A stretch of DNA of 64,000 nucleotides from Castellaniella sp036379515 (GCF_036379515.1 NZ_DASVGN010000031.1:124001-188000); one strand, 5' to 3'; numbered from the stretch's first letter, positions 25,198 through 34,437 are shown. The notes: generated by a model not told the origin, from the sequence alone. Translations and numbers: made by a program.

Positions 25198-26940
25198 CTG
25201 CTCGAGTTCCTGGGCCACTTGGCGCGTGGTTTGAAGGAGCTGCTTCTCGTCTCGAAAAACCGCGTACTGCCGATCCAGCAATTCGCGGTCGTAGCGTCGG
25301 AAGCGCTCGATCACGTGGCGCGTCTCGTGCGCGGACAGGCCCAGCCCCTCCATCACATTCCTGGTCAGTTCCAGGCTCGAATACAGCGTCTCCCGCACGC
25401 TGAGCTTTACGCCCAATTCGCGCAGCAGGTGAGCATGATGGCGGTTGCGGGCGCGCGCGTAGATCTCCACACCTGGGAAATGGCTGCGTACGAGGGTGGC
25501 CACGCGCACGGAGTCTTGCACGTCATCGATTGCCAGCACAAAGATCTTTGCGTCGGCGACATGAGCTGCGCGCAGCAGGTCGAGCCGCGAAGCATCGCCG
25601 AAGTAGACTTTGGTGCCGAAGCGGCGAATCGCGTTGACTTCGTCCAGATCCGCGTCGAGTGCCGTAAACGGGATGTTTTGCAGGCGCAGCATGCGTCCCA
25701 CGATCTGGCCGAATCGTCCGAAGCCCGCAATGACGACTGCCGTTCCCGTGTCGGTGATGGTGTCGAAGTCGGGCACCTCGCCACGCTTTGTGCGGACGTT
25801 CAGAACTCGATCGTTGAACATCACGATGAATGGCGTCACCACCATGGAGAGCGTCACGGCCAGCGTGAGCAGGTCGGCCGTTTGTTGCGGAAACAGATGA
25901 TACGCCGCAGCGGTGGCGAAAATCACGAAGGCGAACTCTCCCCCCAATGCCAGCACCACAGTGAAGTGGCGCGGCGCCGGCACCGGCAGGCCGAAGGCAC
26001 GAGCCACGCCATAGAGCACCAGCGCCTTTACCGCCAGGAAGCCTATCGTGAGGCCCAGCACTTGCAGCGGGATGGCGGCGAGCAGGCCCAGATTCACCGA
26101 CATGCCCACGGCTACGAAGAACAGCCCCAGAAACAGGCCCTTGAAGGGCTGGATGTCTGCTTCGAATTCGTGCCGGTACTTCGAATCGGCCAGCAGCATG
26201 CCGGCGACGAAGGCGCCAAGTCCCATCGAAAGGCCCACGAGTTCGGCAGCCAGGCTTGCGCCAATGACGATCAAGAGTGCCATGGCCGTGAAGATTTCAG
26301 GCGTGCCAAAGTGCATGATGAAACCGAATGCCCAGCGCAGAACATATCGGCCACCCAGGAACAGCAGGGCCACGACAATCGCAATGACCAGCAGCGTAGG
26401 CACGAGGCCGGTGCCAGGCGCACCACCCGCTCCGCCGGAGAATAATTTGAGCATGGCGAGCACCGGGATGGCCGCGATGTCCTGAAACAGCAACGTGCCA
26501 AACGCCGCACGGCCATGGTGCGTCGTGAGTTGCTTTTTCTCGGCCAGCATCTGCAGCACGAAGGCTGTAGACGAGAGCGAAAGCCCGAACCCGGCAATGA
26601 GCGCGGGCACCCAGGCCACGCCGAGCGCACGGGCGGCCAGCAGCAACAAAGCCGTTGTGGCCGCCACCTGCAGCGCCCCGATCCCGAACACGGTGCGTCG
26701 CAGTGCCCACAAGCGGGATGGCTGCAGTTCCAGTCCGATGATGAACATCAGAAGCACGACGCCGATTTGCGAAAAACTCAGCAGTGCGTCCACCCCGGTA
26801 ATGAGCCGCAACCCCCATGGCCCGATCAGAACACCAGCAATCAGATACCCCAGGACCGAACCGAACCCCGACTTGCGCGATAGCGGCACCGCTACGCAGG
26901 CGGCAATGAGGAAAACAAGGACCTGGGGCAGGAAGGTCAT
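25165..26940 (-). CDS. monovalent cation:proton antiporter, CPA2/KefB-KefC type with TrkA-N domain
   Basis: Inner-membrane K+/Na+:H+ antiporter or K+ efflux protein of 591 residues. About 12 membrane helices (residues 1-385) include GVVLLMFIIGLELQPSRLW and the LLFQDIAAIPVLAM helix with the exchange Asp. A cytosolic RCK/TrkA-N domain follows (VVIAGFGRFGQIVGRML near 410). The C-terminal tail is helical. The ATG at 26940 fits the family start but has a pyrimidine-rich, not purine-rich, upstream stretch; in-frame starts at 27009 and 27072 are alternatives. Confidence 0.9.
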   Translation of the reverse strand: MTFLPQVLVFLIAACVAVPLSRKSGFGSVLGYLIAGVLIGPWGLRLITGVDALLSFSQIGVVLLMFIIGLELQPSRLWALRRTVFGIGALQVAATTALLLLAARALGVAWVPALIAGFGLSLSSTAFVLQMLAEKKQLTTHHGRAAFGTLLFQDIAAIPVLAMLKLFSGGAGGAPGTGLVPTLLVIAIVVALLFLGGRYVLRWAFGFIMHFGTPEIFTAMALLIVIGASLAAELVGLSMGLGAFVAGMLLADSKYRHEFEADIQPFKGLFLGLFFVAVGMSVNLGLLAAIPLQVLGLTIGFLAVKALVLYGVARAFGLPVPAPRHFTVVLALGGEFAFVIFATAAAYHLFPQQTADLLTLAVTLSMVVTPFIVMFNDRVLNVRTKRGEVPDFDTITDTGTAVVIAGFGRFGQIVGRMLRLQNIPFTALDADLDEVNAIRRFGTKVYFGDASRLDLLRAAHVADAKIFVLAIDDVQDSVRVATLVRSHFPGVEIYARARNRHHAHLLRELGVKLSVRETLYSSLELTRNVMEGLGLSAHETRHVIERFRRYDRELLDRQYAVFRDEKQLLQTTRQVAQELEQLLSEDTQKGR

Positions 26941-27013
26941 GGAGGGAGGCTTGAGTAGTGCTTGTGTGAGATTGTTGCATGGCCGCGGGCCGTTCTCACC
27001 CCTTCCCATAAAT

Positions 27014-27032
27014 AAATAGCTAATAGCTATTT
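27014..27032. promoter_or_regulatory. perfect inverted repeat between antiporter and ATP-grasp genes
   Basis: AAATAGCT-AAT-AGCTATTT: 8-bp arms with a three-base spacer in an A+T-rich divergent gap. It looks like an operator for a dimeric regulator, but no regulator gene adjoins it. Confidence 0.4.
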
Positions 27033-27134
27033 TATTGCGGCTCGAACCAGGATTACCGTAATTAAGGATCACTGGAGTGAATCTGTTTTTTTAGGACTAC
27101 GGCCGCCCTTGTGGGGTACGGACAGGTGCTGGTA

Positions 27135-28100
27135 ATGTCAAAAATTTTCGTCATTCATGAGAACAACGCGTGGGTGGAACCCCTGCGGGATGCGTTCAAG
27201 GAACTCGATCTGAGCTACGAAGAGTGGTTCCTGGACGAAGGGGTGCTGGATTTTTCCAGCGCGCCACCTGAAGGGGTGTTTTACAACCGTATGAGTGCGT
27301 CCTCGCATACGCGTGGGCATCGCTATGGGCCGGAATACACGGCAGCGGTGCTTGCGTGGCTGGAATCCTACGACAGGGTAGTGGTGAACGATAGCCGGGC
27401 CTTGCGGCTTGAGGTCAGCAAGATCGCACAGTATGCCGCGTTACGGCGGTATGGCATACGCACCCCGCGCACGCTCGCCGCGGTGGGCACCCAGAATATC
27501 GTGGCAGCCGCGCGCGAGATGCCGGCGCCCTTCATCACCAAGCACAATCGAGCGGGCAAGGGCCTGGGTGTGCATCTGTTCCATGACGTCGCAAGCCTGG
27601 AGCGCTATGTGGCAAGTCCGCAGTTCGAGCAATCGGTCGACGGTGTGACGCTGATCCAGGAGTATATCCAGGCGCCCGAGCCTTGCATCACGCGGGCGGA
27701 ATTCATCGGCGGCAAGTTCTTGTACGCCGTGCGGGTCGACACCTCCCAGGGTTTCGAGCTTTGTCCGGCTGACGTCTGCCAGATTGGCGATCTGGCCTGC
27801 CCGGTGGGTGGCGAGACCGCGGTGACGCGTCCGCGTTTTGAGGTCATTGCGGGGTTCCAGAGCCCCGATCTGGATCGCTACCAGCACTTCATGCAGGATA
27901 ACGGCATCGGCGTGACAGGCATCGAATCCATTGTTGACGAACACGGTGTGCGCTATACCTACGACGTCAACACCAACACAAACTACAACAGCGAAGCCGA
28001 ACAGAAGGCGGGGCTGTATGGCATGCGGACGCTCGCGGCGTATCTGGGTCGTGCATCCGGTCAGTTGCCGGTGCGAGAGTTTGCCGCGACAGCGGCTTGA
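27135..28100 (+). CDS. RimK-like ATP-grasp ligase
   Basis: Protein of 321 residues with an ATP-grasp fold of RimK type (carboxylate-amine ligase). Visible are the nucleotide-binding lysine and glycine-rich loop FITKHNRAGKGLGVHLF (about residue 135), the hinge TLIQEYIQAPEP, and the metal-binding Asn/Asp cluster YDVNTNTNYNSE near residue 282. Family members join an amino acid to a carboxylate. Substrates are unknown. The ATG at 27135 is chosen by family start; an in-frame start at 27111 exists. It stands 17 bases before an amino acid ABC operon, which suggests a link between the two. Confidence 0.85.
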   Translation: MSKIFVIHENNAWVEPLRDAFKELDLSYEEWFLDEGVLDFSSAPPEGVFYNRMSASSHTRGHRYGPEYTAAVLAWLESYDRVVVNDSRALRLEVSKIAQYAALRRYGIRTPRTLAAVGTQNIVAAAREMPAPFITKHNRAGKGLGVHLFHDVASLERYVASPQFEQSVDGVTLIQEYIQAPEPCITRAEFIGGKFLYAVRVDTSQGFELCPADVCQIGDLACPVGGETAVTRPRFEVIAGFQSPDLDRYQHFMQDNGIGVTGIESIVDEHGVRYTYDVNTNTNYNSEAEQKAGLYGMRTLAAYLGRASGQLPVREFAATAA

Positions 28101-28117
28101 AATCAGGAGCGAAAGTC

Positions 28118-28924
28118 ATGGGTAAAACGTTGACGCTGACCGCATTTGCGGTGGCGTTGGGCTTTTCTGCGCTGACAGCAGCGCATGCCGATGCCGTCAG
28201 CGACATCCAGGCCAGAGGTACGCTGGTGGTAGGGGTGAAAGCGGATTACCGCCCCTTCGGGTATCTGGACGCTTCGGGCAAGATTGTGGGGTTTGGCCCC
28301 GATCTGGCGGCCGACGTAGCCAAGCAGCTGGGGGTCAAGCTGCAGATGGTGCCGGTCGTGGCCTCCAACCGCGTGCAGTATCTTCAGCAGGGCAAGATCG
28401 ACATCATTCTTGCGACGCTCACGGACACCCCGCAGCGCGACAAGCTCATGGACATGGTGGACCCTCATTATTATGGTGCGGGCGTCAATATCCTGGCGCC
28501 TAAATCGGCCGATTTCAAGAGTTGGGATCAGCTGCGCGGCAAAAAGGTGTGCCTGATCCAGGGCACCTTCACGAACAAGGATTTGCAAACCCAATATGGT
28601 GTCCAGGGGCTCGCATTCCCAGGTACGGCCGAGGCCTATTCAGCCTTGCGTAACGGCTCGTGTGCCGCCTTTGCGTATGACGACACGGCCATCCAGGGTG
28701 AGCTGCTCAAGCCGCAATGGAAGGATTACGATATGCCGCTGACCTCCATCTTCTTTACGCCTTGGAGCATAGGCGCCAAGAAGGGCGAGAATCACTTCGC
28801 GTCCGTGCTGTCGAAGATGGTGGTGGGTTGGCATAAGTCAGGCAAGATCCTGGATCTGGAAAAGAAGTGGGGCATCAAGCCCATTGCCTTTGCGCAGCAG
28901 GAACACGAAAAGTACAGCAAATAG
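28118..28924 (+). CDS. polar amino acid ABC transporter substrate-binding protein
   Basis: Periplasmic receptor of the SBP_bac_3 family, 268 residues. The signal peptide ends at AHADA (about residue 25). The domain shows GTLVVGVKADYRPFGYLDAS and FGPDLAADVAKQLGVKLQMV at the N lobe. The ATG at 28118 has AGGAG eight bases upstream. It follows the ATP-grasp gene closely and heads the importer genes. The ligand is probably a polar amino acid or related compound. Confidence 0.92.
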   Translation: MGKTLTLTAFAVALGFSALTAAHADAVSDIQARGTLVVGVKADYRPFGYLDASGKIVGFGPDLAADVAKQLGVKLQMVPVVASNRVQYLQQGKIDIILATLTDTPQRDKLMDMVDPHYYGAGVNILAPKSADFKSWDQLRGKKVCLIQGTFTNKDLQTQYGVQGLAFPGTAEAYSALRNGSCAAFAYDDTAIQGELLKPQWKDYDMPLTSIFFTPWSIGAKKGENHFASVLSKMVVGWHKSGKILDLEKKWGIKPIAFAQQEHEKYSK

Positions 28925-28967
28925 GTAGACGTGCCCGCGCCTCGCGGCGCGGAACATAGGGTCGTCA

Positions 28968-29711
28968 ATGCAGAATCTCTGGGACTGGTTTCACTGGCTG
29001 TACGAGACCACGGGGATCAATTTGTCGATTTTTTACGACCCCTTTGATCGTGGGCGCTTTTTTGCGGGTCTGCTCATGACCTTGCGCCTCTCGGTTATCT
29101 GCATTGTATTGAGTGTCGTCATCGGTATTGTGGGTGCCTGGCTGCAGGATTCACGCTCGAGGCTGGTGCGCACGCTGGTCTATTGGTACATCCAGTTTTT
29201 CCGCAATACACCGCCGCTGGTGCAGCTCTTTTTCTTTTACTTTGGGCTAGGCAGTCTGCTCAGCACGACGGGCGCATCGGGGCAGCCTGTTCCCTTGGTC
29301 AGCAACATTGCGTGGGCGATCGTCTCGCTCTCGTTTTTTGCGGGGGCCTTCAATACCGAGATCTTTCGCTCGGGGATCCAGGCGGTGTCGCATACCACGA
29401 TCGAGGCGGCCGAATCGTTGGGTTTCAGCCGCCTGAAGACGTATGGGCTCATCGTATTTCCGTTGGCCTTGCGCATCAGCCTGCCGGCACTGGCCAATAA
29501 TCTCATCAACCTGGTGAAGACCACCACACTGGCCTATGCGATCGCGGTCCCCGAGATGCTCTACGTGACGAGTCAGATCTGGTCCGATGAGCTCAATGTG
29601 ACTGAACTCATGAACGTGCTGCTGGTTTGCTACGTCCTGCTTGCCGGAGCGCTGGCCTTGCTTATGCGGCGTTGGGAACGTGCCTTGCAGTTGCCGGGGT
29701 TTGGCGCATGA
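28968..29711 (+). CDS. polar amino acid ABC transporter permease (GltJ/HisM-like)
   Basis: Inner-membrane permease of 247 residues with about five helices. The HisM-type signature is clear: FFRNTPPLVQLFFFYFGLG in the first cytosolic loop and IEAAESLGFSRLKTYGLIVF as the EAA loop that docks the ATPase. The stop overlaps the next permease start (ATGA). Confidence 0.93.
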   Translation: MQNLWDWFHWLYETTGINLSIFYDPFDRGRFFAGLLMTLRLSVICIVLSVVIGIVGAWLQDSRSRLVRTLVYWYIQFFRNTPPLVQLFFFYFGLGSLLSTTGASGQPVPLVSNIAWAIVSLSFFAGAFNTEIFRSGIQAVSHTTIEAAESLGFSRLKTYGLIVFPLALRISLPALANNLINLVKTTTLAYAIAVPEMLYVTSQIWSDELNVTELMNVLLVCYVLLAGALALLMRRWERALQLPGFGA

Positions 29712-30571
29712 GGTTCAGCGGCCGCACAGATCTGCCTGTTCTGGTACCTGAGGCGGTGCGCGCGCTGGGGCGCCTCTCTGTCCCGGGTGAGTCGCAGCCC
29801 TTGCGGCTGACAGGTGCGCTCGGAGTGGGCTTGCTCGTTCTGTTCGTTGCTTCCTGTGGAGTGGCTCAGGCCCAGTCTGGAGCACAGGGTGCTTCGGCAT
29901 TCGCGGCGCTGTGGAAGTGGACGCCTCTGCTGGCGCGTGGCTTCTTGCTGAATCTTGCCATCAGTGCCTTGTCTATGTTGATTGGGACGATACTGGGATG
30001 TTTGCTGGGCTTTGGGCAGATTGCCTTGTCCGCCTGGGTCCGCAAGCCTTCATGGCTCGTGACCCAATTCTTCCGTAACGCACCCTGGCTGGTCCTGCTC
30101 TTTTATTGCATGTACCTGTTGCCGTTTCGGGTCACGGTTCTGGGTGACTCGATCTCCATCCCCGGCTGGGTCAAGGCTACCTTCGGCTTGTCGTTGCCAG
30201 TGATGGCGAATGTGTCGGAGATTTTGCGGGGGGCAGTTCAGTCCATCCCGACCGGCCAGTGGGAGTCGGCTGCGTCGCTCGCATTTACGCGTCGCTGGAC
30301 GCTTTGGATGGTCATCTTGCCGCAGTGCATCAAGCGGATGTTGCCGCCCTGGATGAATCTGTATTCCATCCTGACGATGGCGACCGTGCTGGCATCCATT
30401 GTAGGGGTCAATGAACTGCTGACGCAGACGGCGCGTGCGCTCAGTGCGGAAGACCAGCCAGGGTTGTTGCTGCCTTTCTATAGCTACGACCTGCTGTGGT
30501 TTTTCGCCTATTGCTATCCCATCGCGCGTCTTACGCTGCATCTGGAGCGCAGATATGCCGTCCATGATTGA
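29708..30571 (+). CDS. polar amino acid ABC transporter permease (GltK/HisQ-like)
   Basis: Second permease of the heterodimer, 287 residues. It has an N-terminal cytosolic extension of about 30 residues, then hydrophobic helices. The family segment is VTQFFRNAPWLVLLFYCMYL, and the EAA loop is ESAASLAFTRRWTLWMVILP. The ATG at 29708 is coupled to the previous stop; an in-frame start at 29627 lies inside that gene. Overlaps the ATPase start by 17 bases. Confidence 0.92.
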   Translation: MRFSGRTDLPVLVPEAVRALGRLSVPGESQPLRLTGALGVGLLVLFVASCGVAQAQSGAQGASAFAALWKWTPLLARGFLLNLAISALSMLIGTILGCLLGFGQIALSAWVRKPSWLVTQFFRNAPWLVLLFYCMYLLPFRVTVLGDSISIPGWVKATFGLSLPVMANVSEILRGAVQSIPTGQWESAASLAFTRRWTLWMVILPQCIKRMLPPWMNLYSILTMATVLASIVGVNELLTQTARALSAEDQPGLLLPFYSYDLLWFFAYCYPIARLTLHLERRYAVHD

Positions 30572-31319
30572 GAGCTCCGACACGCCGGCGGTCGTGACCC
30601 TCCAAGACGTTTACTTGTCTTTTGGGGCGACCGAGGTCCTCCGGGGCGTGTCTCTGACCGTGGCAAAGGGCCACGTAGCCTGCATCATTGGGCCTTCGGG
30701 TGCGGGTAAGTCGACTTTGCTGCGCTGTATCAACGGCCTGGTGGGAATAGACCGAGGTAGCATCCGGGTGGGCGATTTCGACGTCCAGTCGCTCCAGACT
30801 GAGGCGCAGAAGATCGCGTTGCGCAAGTGCGTCTCCATGGTGTTCCAGCAGTACAACCTGTTCCCGCACAAGACTGCCTTGCAGAATGTCATGATGGCGC
30901 CTGTCCATGTGTTGCGGGAAGACCGTGCCGAGGTCCGGACACGTGCACTCGCCTTGCTGGATCGAGTGGGGTTGGCAGGAAAGCTCGACAGCTACCCGGG
31001 CGAGCTGTCAGGCGGGCAGCAGCAGCGCGTGGCTATTGCGCGCAGCCTGGCCATGCGGCCGGACGTGATGCTGTTCGACGAGATCACGGCGGCTCTGGAT
31101 CCCGAGTCCGTCAAAGAGGTGCTGGACGTTGTACGGCAACTGGCGCACGATGGCATGACCTGTATCCTCGTCACGCACGAAATGCGCTTTGCGCAAGAAG
31201 TGGCTGATGTCGTGTATTTCACCGACGGCGGCAGAGTGGTCGAATCGGGTGCGCCGGCGGCGCTTTTCGGGCATCCCGTGAACGAACGCACGATAGCGTT
31301 CCTGTCACGGGTTCTTTAG
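30555..31319 (+). CDS. polar amino acid ABC transporter ATP-binding protein (GlnQ/HisP-like)
   Basis: ATPase of 254 residues. Walker A is GPSGAGKSTLLRCI, the Q-loop is VFQQYNLFPHKTALQNV, the signature is LSGGQQQRVAIARSLAM, and Walker B is VMLFDEITAALDPE. The last is the usual polar-amino-acid form except that Ile replaces Pro in the DEP triad. ATG codons at 30555 and 30564 are both possible, GGAG lying upstream of the first. Last gene of the ATP-grasp/ABC cluster. Confidence 0.94.
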   Translation: MPSMIESSDTPAVVTLQDVYLSFGATEVLRGVSLTVAKGHVACIIGPSGAGKSTLLRCINGLVGIDRGSIRVGDFDVQSLQTEAQKIALRKCVSMVFQQYNLFPHKTALQNVMMAPVHVLREDRAEVRTRALALLDRVGLAGKLDSYPGELSGGQQQRVAIARSLAMRPDVMLFDEITAALDPESVKEVLDVVRQLAHDGMTCILVTHEMRFAQEVADVVYFTDGGRVVESGAPAALFGHPVNERTIAFLSRVL

Positions 31320-31362
31320 GTTCATGGAGGCCCTGGGCCTTGATCCTGCTACTCTAAAAAAT

Positions 31363-31776
31363 ATGCGTCATCCACTTCATCCTGCTCTGGTTCATTTTCC
31401 CGTCGCCTGCTGGTCGCTGGCGACTTTTGCAGACTTTGCAAGCCTGCGTTCGGGTTCAGGCAATTCCTTATGGCACTGGTCCGCCGGCTTGCTGTCGGTC
31501 GGTTGCCTGACCGCCTTGGCGGCCATGTTGGCCGGCCTGTTCGAATTTCCACGTGTCCCGAACGGTGTGGCCCTGCGCGACACTTTCCTGCACTTGAGCC
31601 TTATGCTCGTGGCGTTTGCACTGTATGCGTTCCGCTTGGGGCTGCGGATGTATCATTTGCGGCCTTTGCCCCCTGACGCGCTTTCGCTTTCGCTTGATGC
31701 AGCGGCGTTCGTCGCGCTCCTGGTTGGCGGCTGGCTGGGTGGGCGGCTTGTCTTTGGTTACGGTATCGGCCGGTAA
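31363..31776 (+). CDS. DUF2231 family membrane protein
   Basis: Membrane protein of 137 residues with four predicted helices. The N terminus MRHPLHPALVHFPVACW is the DUF2231 hallmark, with conserved His residues that could bind a cofactor. Function unknown. An in-frame ATG at 31324 would add 13 residues; neither start has a strong ribosome binding site, and I chose 31363 by family alignment. It lies 159 bases before msrP on the same strand. Confidence 0.75.
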   Translation: MRHPLHPALVHFPVACWSLATFADFASLRSGSGNSLWHWSAGLLSVGCLTALAAMLAGLFEFPRVPNGVALRDTFLHLSLMLVAFALYAFRLGLRMYHLRPLPPDALSLSLDAAAFVALLVGGWLGGRLVFGYGIGR

Positions 31777-31935
31777 ACCGACTGGCGATTCGCACGTCCG
31801 TGTCTCCGGGTAGCTGGTACGGCGGTGGCCTGGTCGGGCCCGGTGTGTCTTCCTGTTACCAGTGTTGCCAAGGATGCCATTGACCGCGGCGTGGCGTTGT
31901 GTTTTCCTCATTGATGCAAATGCTGGAGGTGCATC

Positions 31936-32895
31936 ATGCGTCATAGTTGGGACATAGGCTTGAAGGCGTCGGATGTGACGCCGGAGTCTGTCTGGAAATC
32001 TCGTCGGCGGTTTTTGGGTGGAGCGACTCTGGCGCCGTTGGCCTTGGCGGCGCCTGCGCTCGCTCAGGCTGATGACGATGCACCGACAGGCGCGTTGCTT
32101 CCCGCGCCCCGGGATGCCAAATGGTCTACGGACGAGACCGTCAACAGTTGGCATGACATCACCACCTACAATAATTTTTACGAATTTGGCACGGGCAAGA
32201 GCGACCCGTCTCAGTACGCAGGCAAGATGAGCCTGAGTCCCTGGAGCGTGCAGATCGATGGTGCCGTGCGCAAACCCATGACGCTAGACATCGCCGACCT
32301 GCGCAAGCTGGCACCGCTTGAAGAGCGGGTCTATCGCCTGCGTTGTGTCGAGGCGTGGTCCATGGTGATTCCCTGGACGGGGTACTCGCTGTCCCATCTG
32401 CTCAGCCATGTCGAACCGACCGAAGACGCCAAGTATGTGGTGTTCACGACGGTGGTGCAGCCCAAGGCGATGCCCGGTGTACAGGAAGGCATCCTCGATT
32501 GGCCGTACGTCGAAGGGTTGCGGATGGACGAGGCCATGCACCCGCTCACGCTGCTCACATTTGGCTTGTACGGGCACGAACTCCCGGCACAAGATGGCGC
32601 ACCCATGCGCGTCGTCATCCCCTGGAAGTACGGTTTCAAATCGGGTAAATCGCTGGTGCGAATTCATCTGCAGAAAGAGCAGCCGGTCACGAGCTGGATG
32701 CGGGCAGCGCCCCAGGAATACGGGTTCTATGCCAATGTGAACCCTGCCGTGCCGCACCCCCGCTGGAGCCAGGCGACGGAACGCCGGATCGGCTCAGGGT
32801 TCTTTGCGGCGCGCATCCCCACGCGGCCCTTCAATGGCTATGAAAAATACGTGGCCGCCCTTTATAAGGGCATGGATTTGCGGCGTAACTTCTGA
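31936..32895 (+). CDS. msrP: protein-methionine-sulfoxide reductase catalytic subunit MsrP (YedY)
   Basis: Periplasmic molybdopterin enzyme that repairs oxidised methionines in envelope proteins. The 319-residue protein has a twin-arginine signal (KSRRRFLGGATL) at about residue 22, so it is exported folded with its cofactor. The molybdenum-ligand Cys is in YRLRCVEAWSMVIPWTGYSL, and FKSGKSLVRIHL follows. GGAGG precedes the ATG at 31936. The usual haem-binding partner gene msrQ is not adjacent; a DUF2231 gene stands upstream instead. Confidence 0.93.
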   Translation: MRHSWDIGLKASDVTPESVWKSRRRFLGGATLAPLALAAPALAQADDDAPTGALLPAPRDAKWSTDETVNSWHDITTYNNFYEFGTGKSDPSQYAGKMSLSPWSVQIDGAVRKPMTLDIADLRKLAPLEERVYRLRCVEAWSMVIPWTGYSLSHLLSHVEPTEDAKYVVFTTVVQPKAMPGVQEGILDWPYVEGLRMDEAMHPLTLLTFGLYGHELPAQDGAPMRVVIPWKYGFKSGKSLVRIHLQKEQPVTSWMRAAPQEYGFYANVNPAVPHPRWSQATERRIGSGFFAARIPTRPFNGYEKYVAALYKGMDLRRNF

Positions 32896-32903
32896 CGCGG
32901 CGA

Positions 32904-33506
32904 TCAGCGCGCAAGCTTGTATTGCAGGTGAGCCCGGATTTCGGGCCATTCGCCGGCTGTGACGCTGTACATCACCGTGTCGCGCACCGTGCCGTCGCGC
33001 CGCAGGGCGTGATGGCGCAAGACGCCGTCACGCTTTGCGCCCAAGCGCTCGATGGCGCGTTGTGACGCTATGTTGAAGTTGTCGGTGCGCCAGCCCACGA
33101 GCGCCGCTCCCAATGTCTCGAACGCGTGTTGCAGCAGCAGAAACTTGCACGCGGTGTTGACGTGGGTGCGTTGGTGGGACTTGCCGTACCAGGTGTAGCC
33201 GATTTCCAGCCGGGCGATGGCTGGCACGATGTCGTGATAACGCGTGGTGCCCAGTACGGTGCCGCTGGCCGCGTCCAGCACGGCAAAGGGCAGCATGTGT
33301 CCGTTGGATTGACCCTGCAGCGCGTGGTCTATGTAGGCCGGCACCTCGTCGGGCTCGGGCACGGACGTGACGCGCAGTTGCCAGAGTTCACCGTCGGCGG
33401 CGGCTGTCCTCAGGCCTTGGACATGGGAGGGTGACAGCGGGACCAGTCGTACCCCGTGGCCGTCCAGGGTGATGGGGCTGGGCGTGTGGGTGAATGAGGT
33501 GCTCAT
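32904..33506 (-). CDS. GNAT family N-acetyltransferase (RimJ/RimL-like)
   Basis: Acetyl-CoA-dependent acyltransferase of 200 residues. The RimL-type fold shows RLEIGYTWYGKSHQRTHVNT leading into the acetyl-CoA loop, and the later segment NIASQRAIERLGAKRDGVLR. Such proteins acetylate protein N termini, amino acids or antibiotics; the substrate here is unknown. Ends eight bases from msrP in convergent orientation. Confidence 0.85.
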   Translation of the reverse strand: MSTSFTHTPSPITLDGHGVRLVPLSPSHVQGLRTAAADGELWQLRVTSVPEPDEVPAYIDHALQGQSNGHMLPFAVLDAASGTVLGTTRYHDIVPAIARLEIGYTWYGKSHQRTHVNTACKFLLLQHAFETLGAALVGWRTDNFNIASQRAIERLGAKRDGVLRHHALRRDGTVRDTVMYSVTAGEWPEIRAHLQYKLAR

Positions 33507-33607
33507 GGCAGGGCCCGAGATCGTGGGAGTAGGAAGTCAGTGTAACCGGGGCGTCAGGGAATCGCTGTATGCTTGAATGCATCGATCATCTTCCCGGAGG
33601 AAGCATT

Positions 33608-34432
33608 ATGAGCACGCAATCGTCCACTGAAGTTCATGCCAGCCCTGTGCTGAGTCTCAAAGGTAAGGTGGCCCTGGTGACGGGGGCGGCCAGCGGCCTT
33701 GGAAAGCGGATTGCCGAGGTCTTTGCCGATGCAGGGGCAAACATTGTGATCGCTGACCTGAAGCTCGAGGCGGCACAAGCGACCGCCGATGCCATCGCAA
33801 AGAAAGGTGTCAAGACGATGGCAGTTGCCATGGACGTGACGGATGAAGCCGCTGTCGATGCAGGCTTCGACCAGGTGCAGAAAGCGATGGGGTACGTGGA
33901 TATCGCTGTGAGCAACGCCGGCATTCAGATTGTGGCCCCGATTCAGGACTTCAAGTTTTCTGACTGGAAGAAACTCCTGGCCGTGCACCTGGATGGCGGG
34001 TTCCTGACGTCGCGTGCTGCCGTGCGCCACATGATTGCCTCCAAACGTGGCGGCTGCATTCTGTTCATGGGGTCGGTGCACTCCAAGGAAGCCTCCAAGC
34101 TCAAGAGCCCGTATGTCACCGCCAAGCATGGCCTTGAAGGCCTGGCCAAGGTAATCTCAAAAGAAGGTGCGCAGTACGGCATTCGCACCAACGTCATTTG
34201 CCCGGGATTTGTGCGTACGCCGCTGGTTGAAAAGCAGATTCCCGAACAGGCTCAGGAATTGGGAATCACCGAAGAACAGGTCATCAAGACGGTCATGCTC
34301 AAGGATACGGTCGATGGCGAGTTCACCACGGTCGACGACGTGGCTCAGGTGGCACTGACTTTTGCTGCTTTCCCCAGCAACGCCTTGACAGGGCAATCCC
34401 TGGTGGTGAGCCACGGCTGGTTCATGCAGTAA
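33608..34432 (+). CDS. SDR family oxidoreductase, 3-hydroxybutyrate dehydrogenase-like
   Basis: NAD(H)-dependent short-chain dehydrogenase of 274 residues. The cofactor motif is VTGAASGLGKRIAEV (about residue 25), NAG is in VSNAGIQ, and the catalytic Ser and YxxxK lie in GSVHSKEASKLKSPYVTAKH. The spacing resembles bacterial 3-hydroxybutyrate dehydrogenases of PHB turnover, though the N-terminal 15 residues are extra. GGAGG is well placed before the ATG at 33608. Other hydroxyacid substrates remain possible. Confidence 0.8.
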   Translation: MSTQSSTEVHASPVLSLKGKVALVTGAASGLGKRIAEVFADAGANIVIADLKLEAAQATADAIAKKGVKTMAVAMDVTDEAAVDAGFDQVQKAMGYVDIAVSNAGIQIVAPIQDFKFSDWKKLLAVHLDGGFLTSRAAVRHMIASKRGGCILFMGSVHSKEASKLKSPYVTAKHGLEGLAKVISKEGAQYGIRTNVICPGFVRTPLVEKQIPEQAQELGITEEQVIKTVMLKDTVDGEFTTVDDVAQVALTFAAFPSNALTGQSLVVSHGWFMQ

Positions 34433-34437
34433 TCGCC

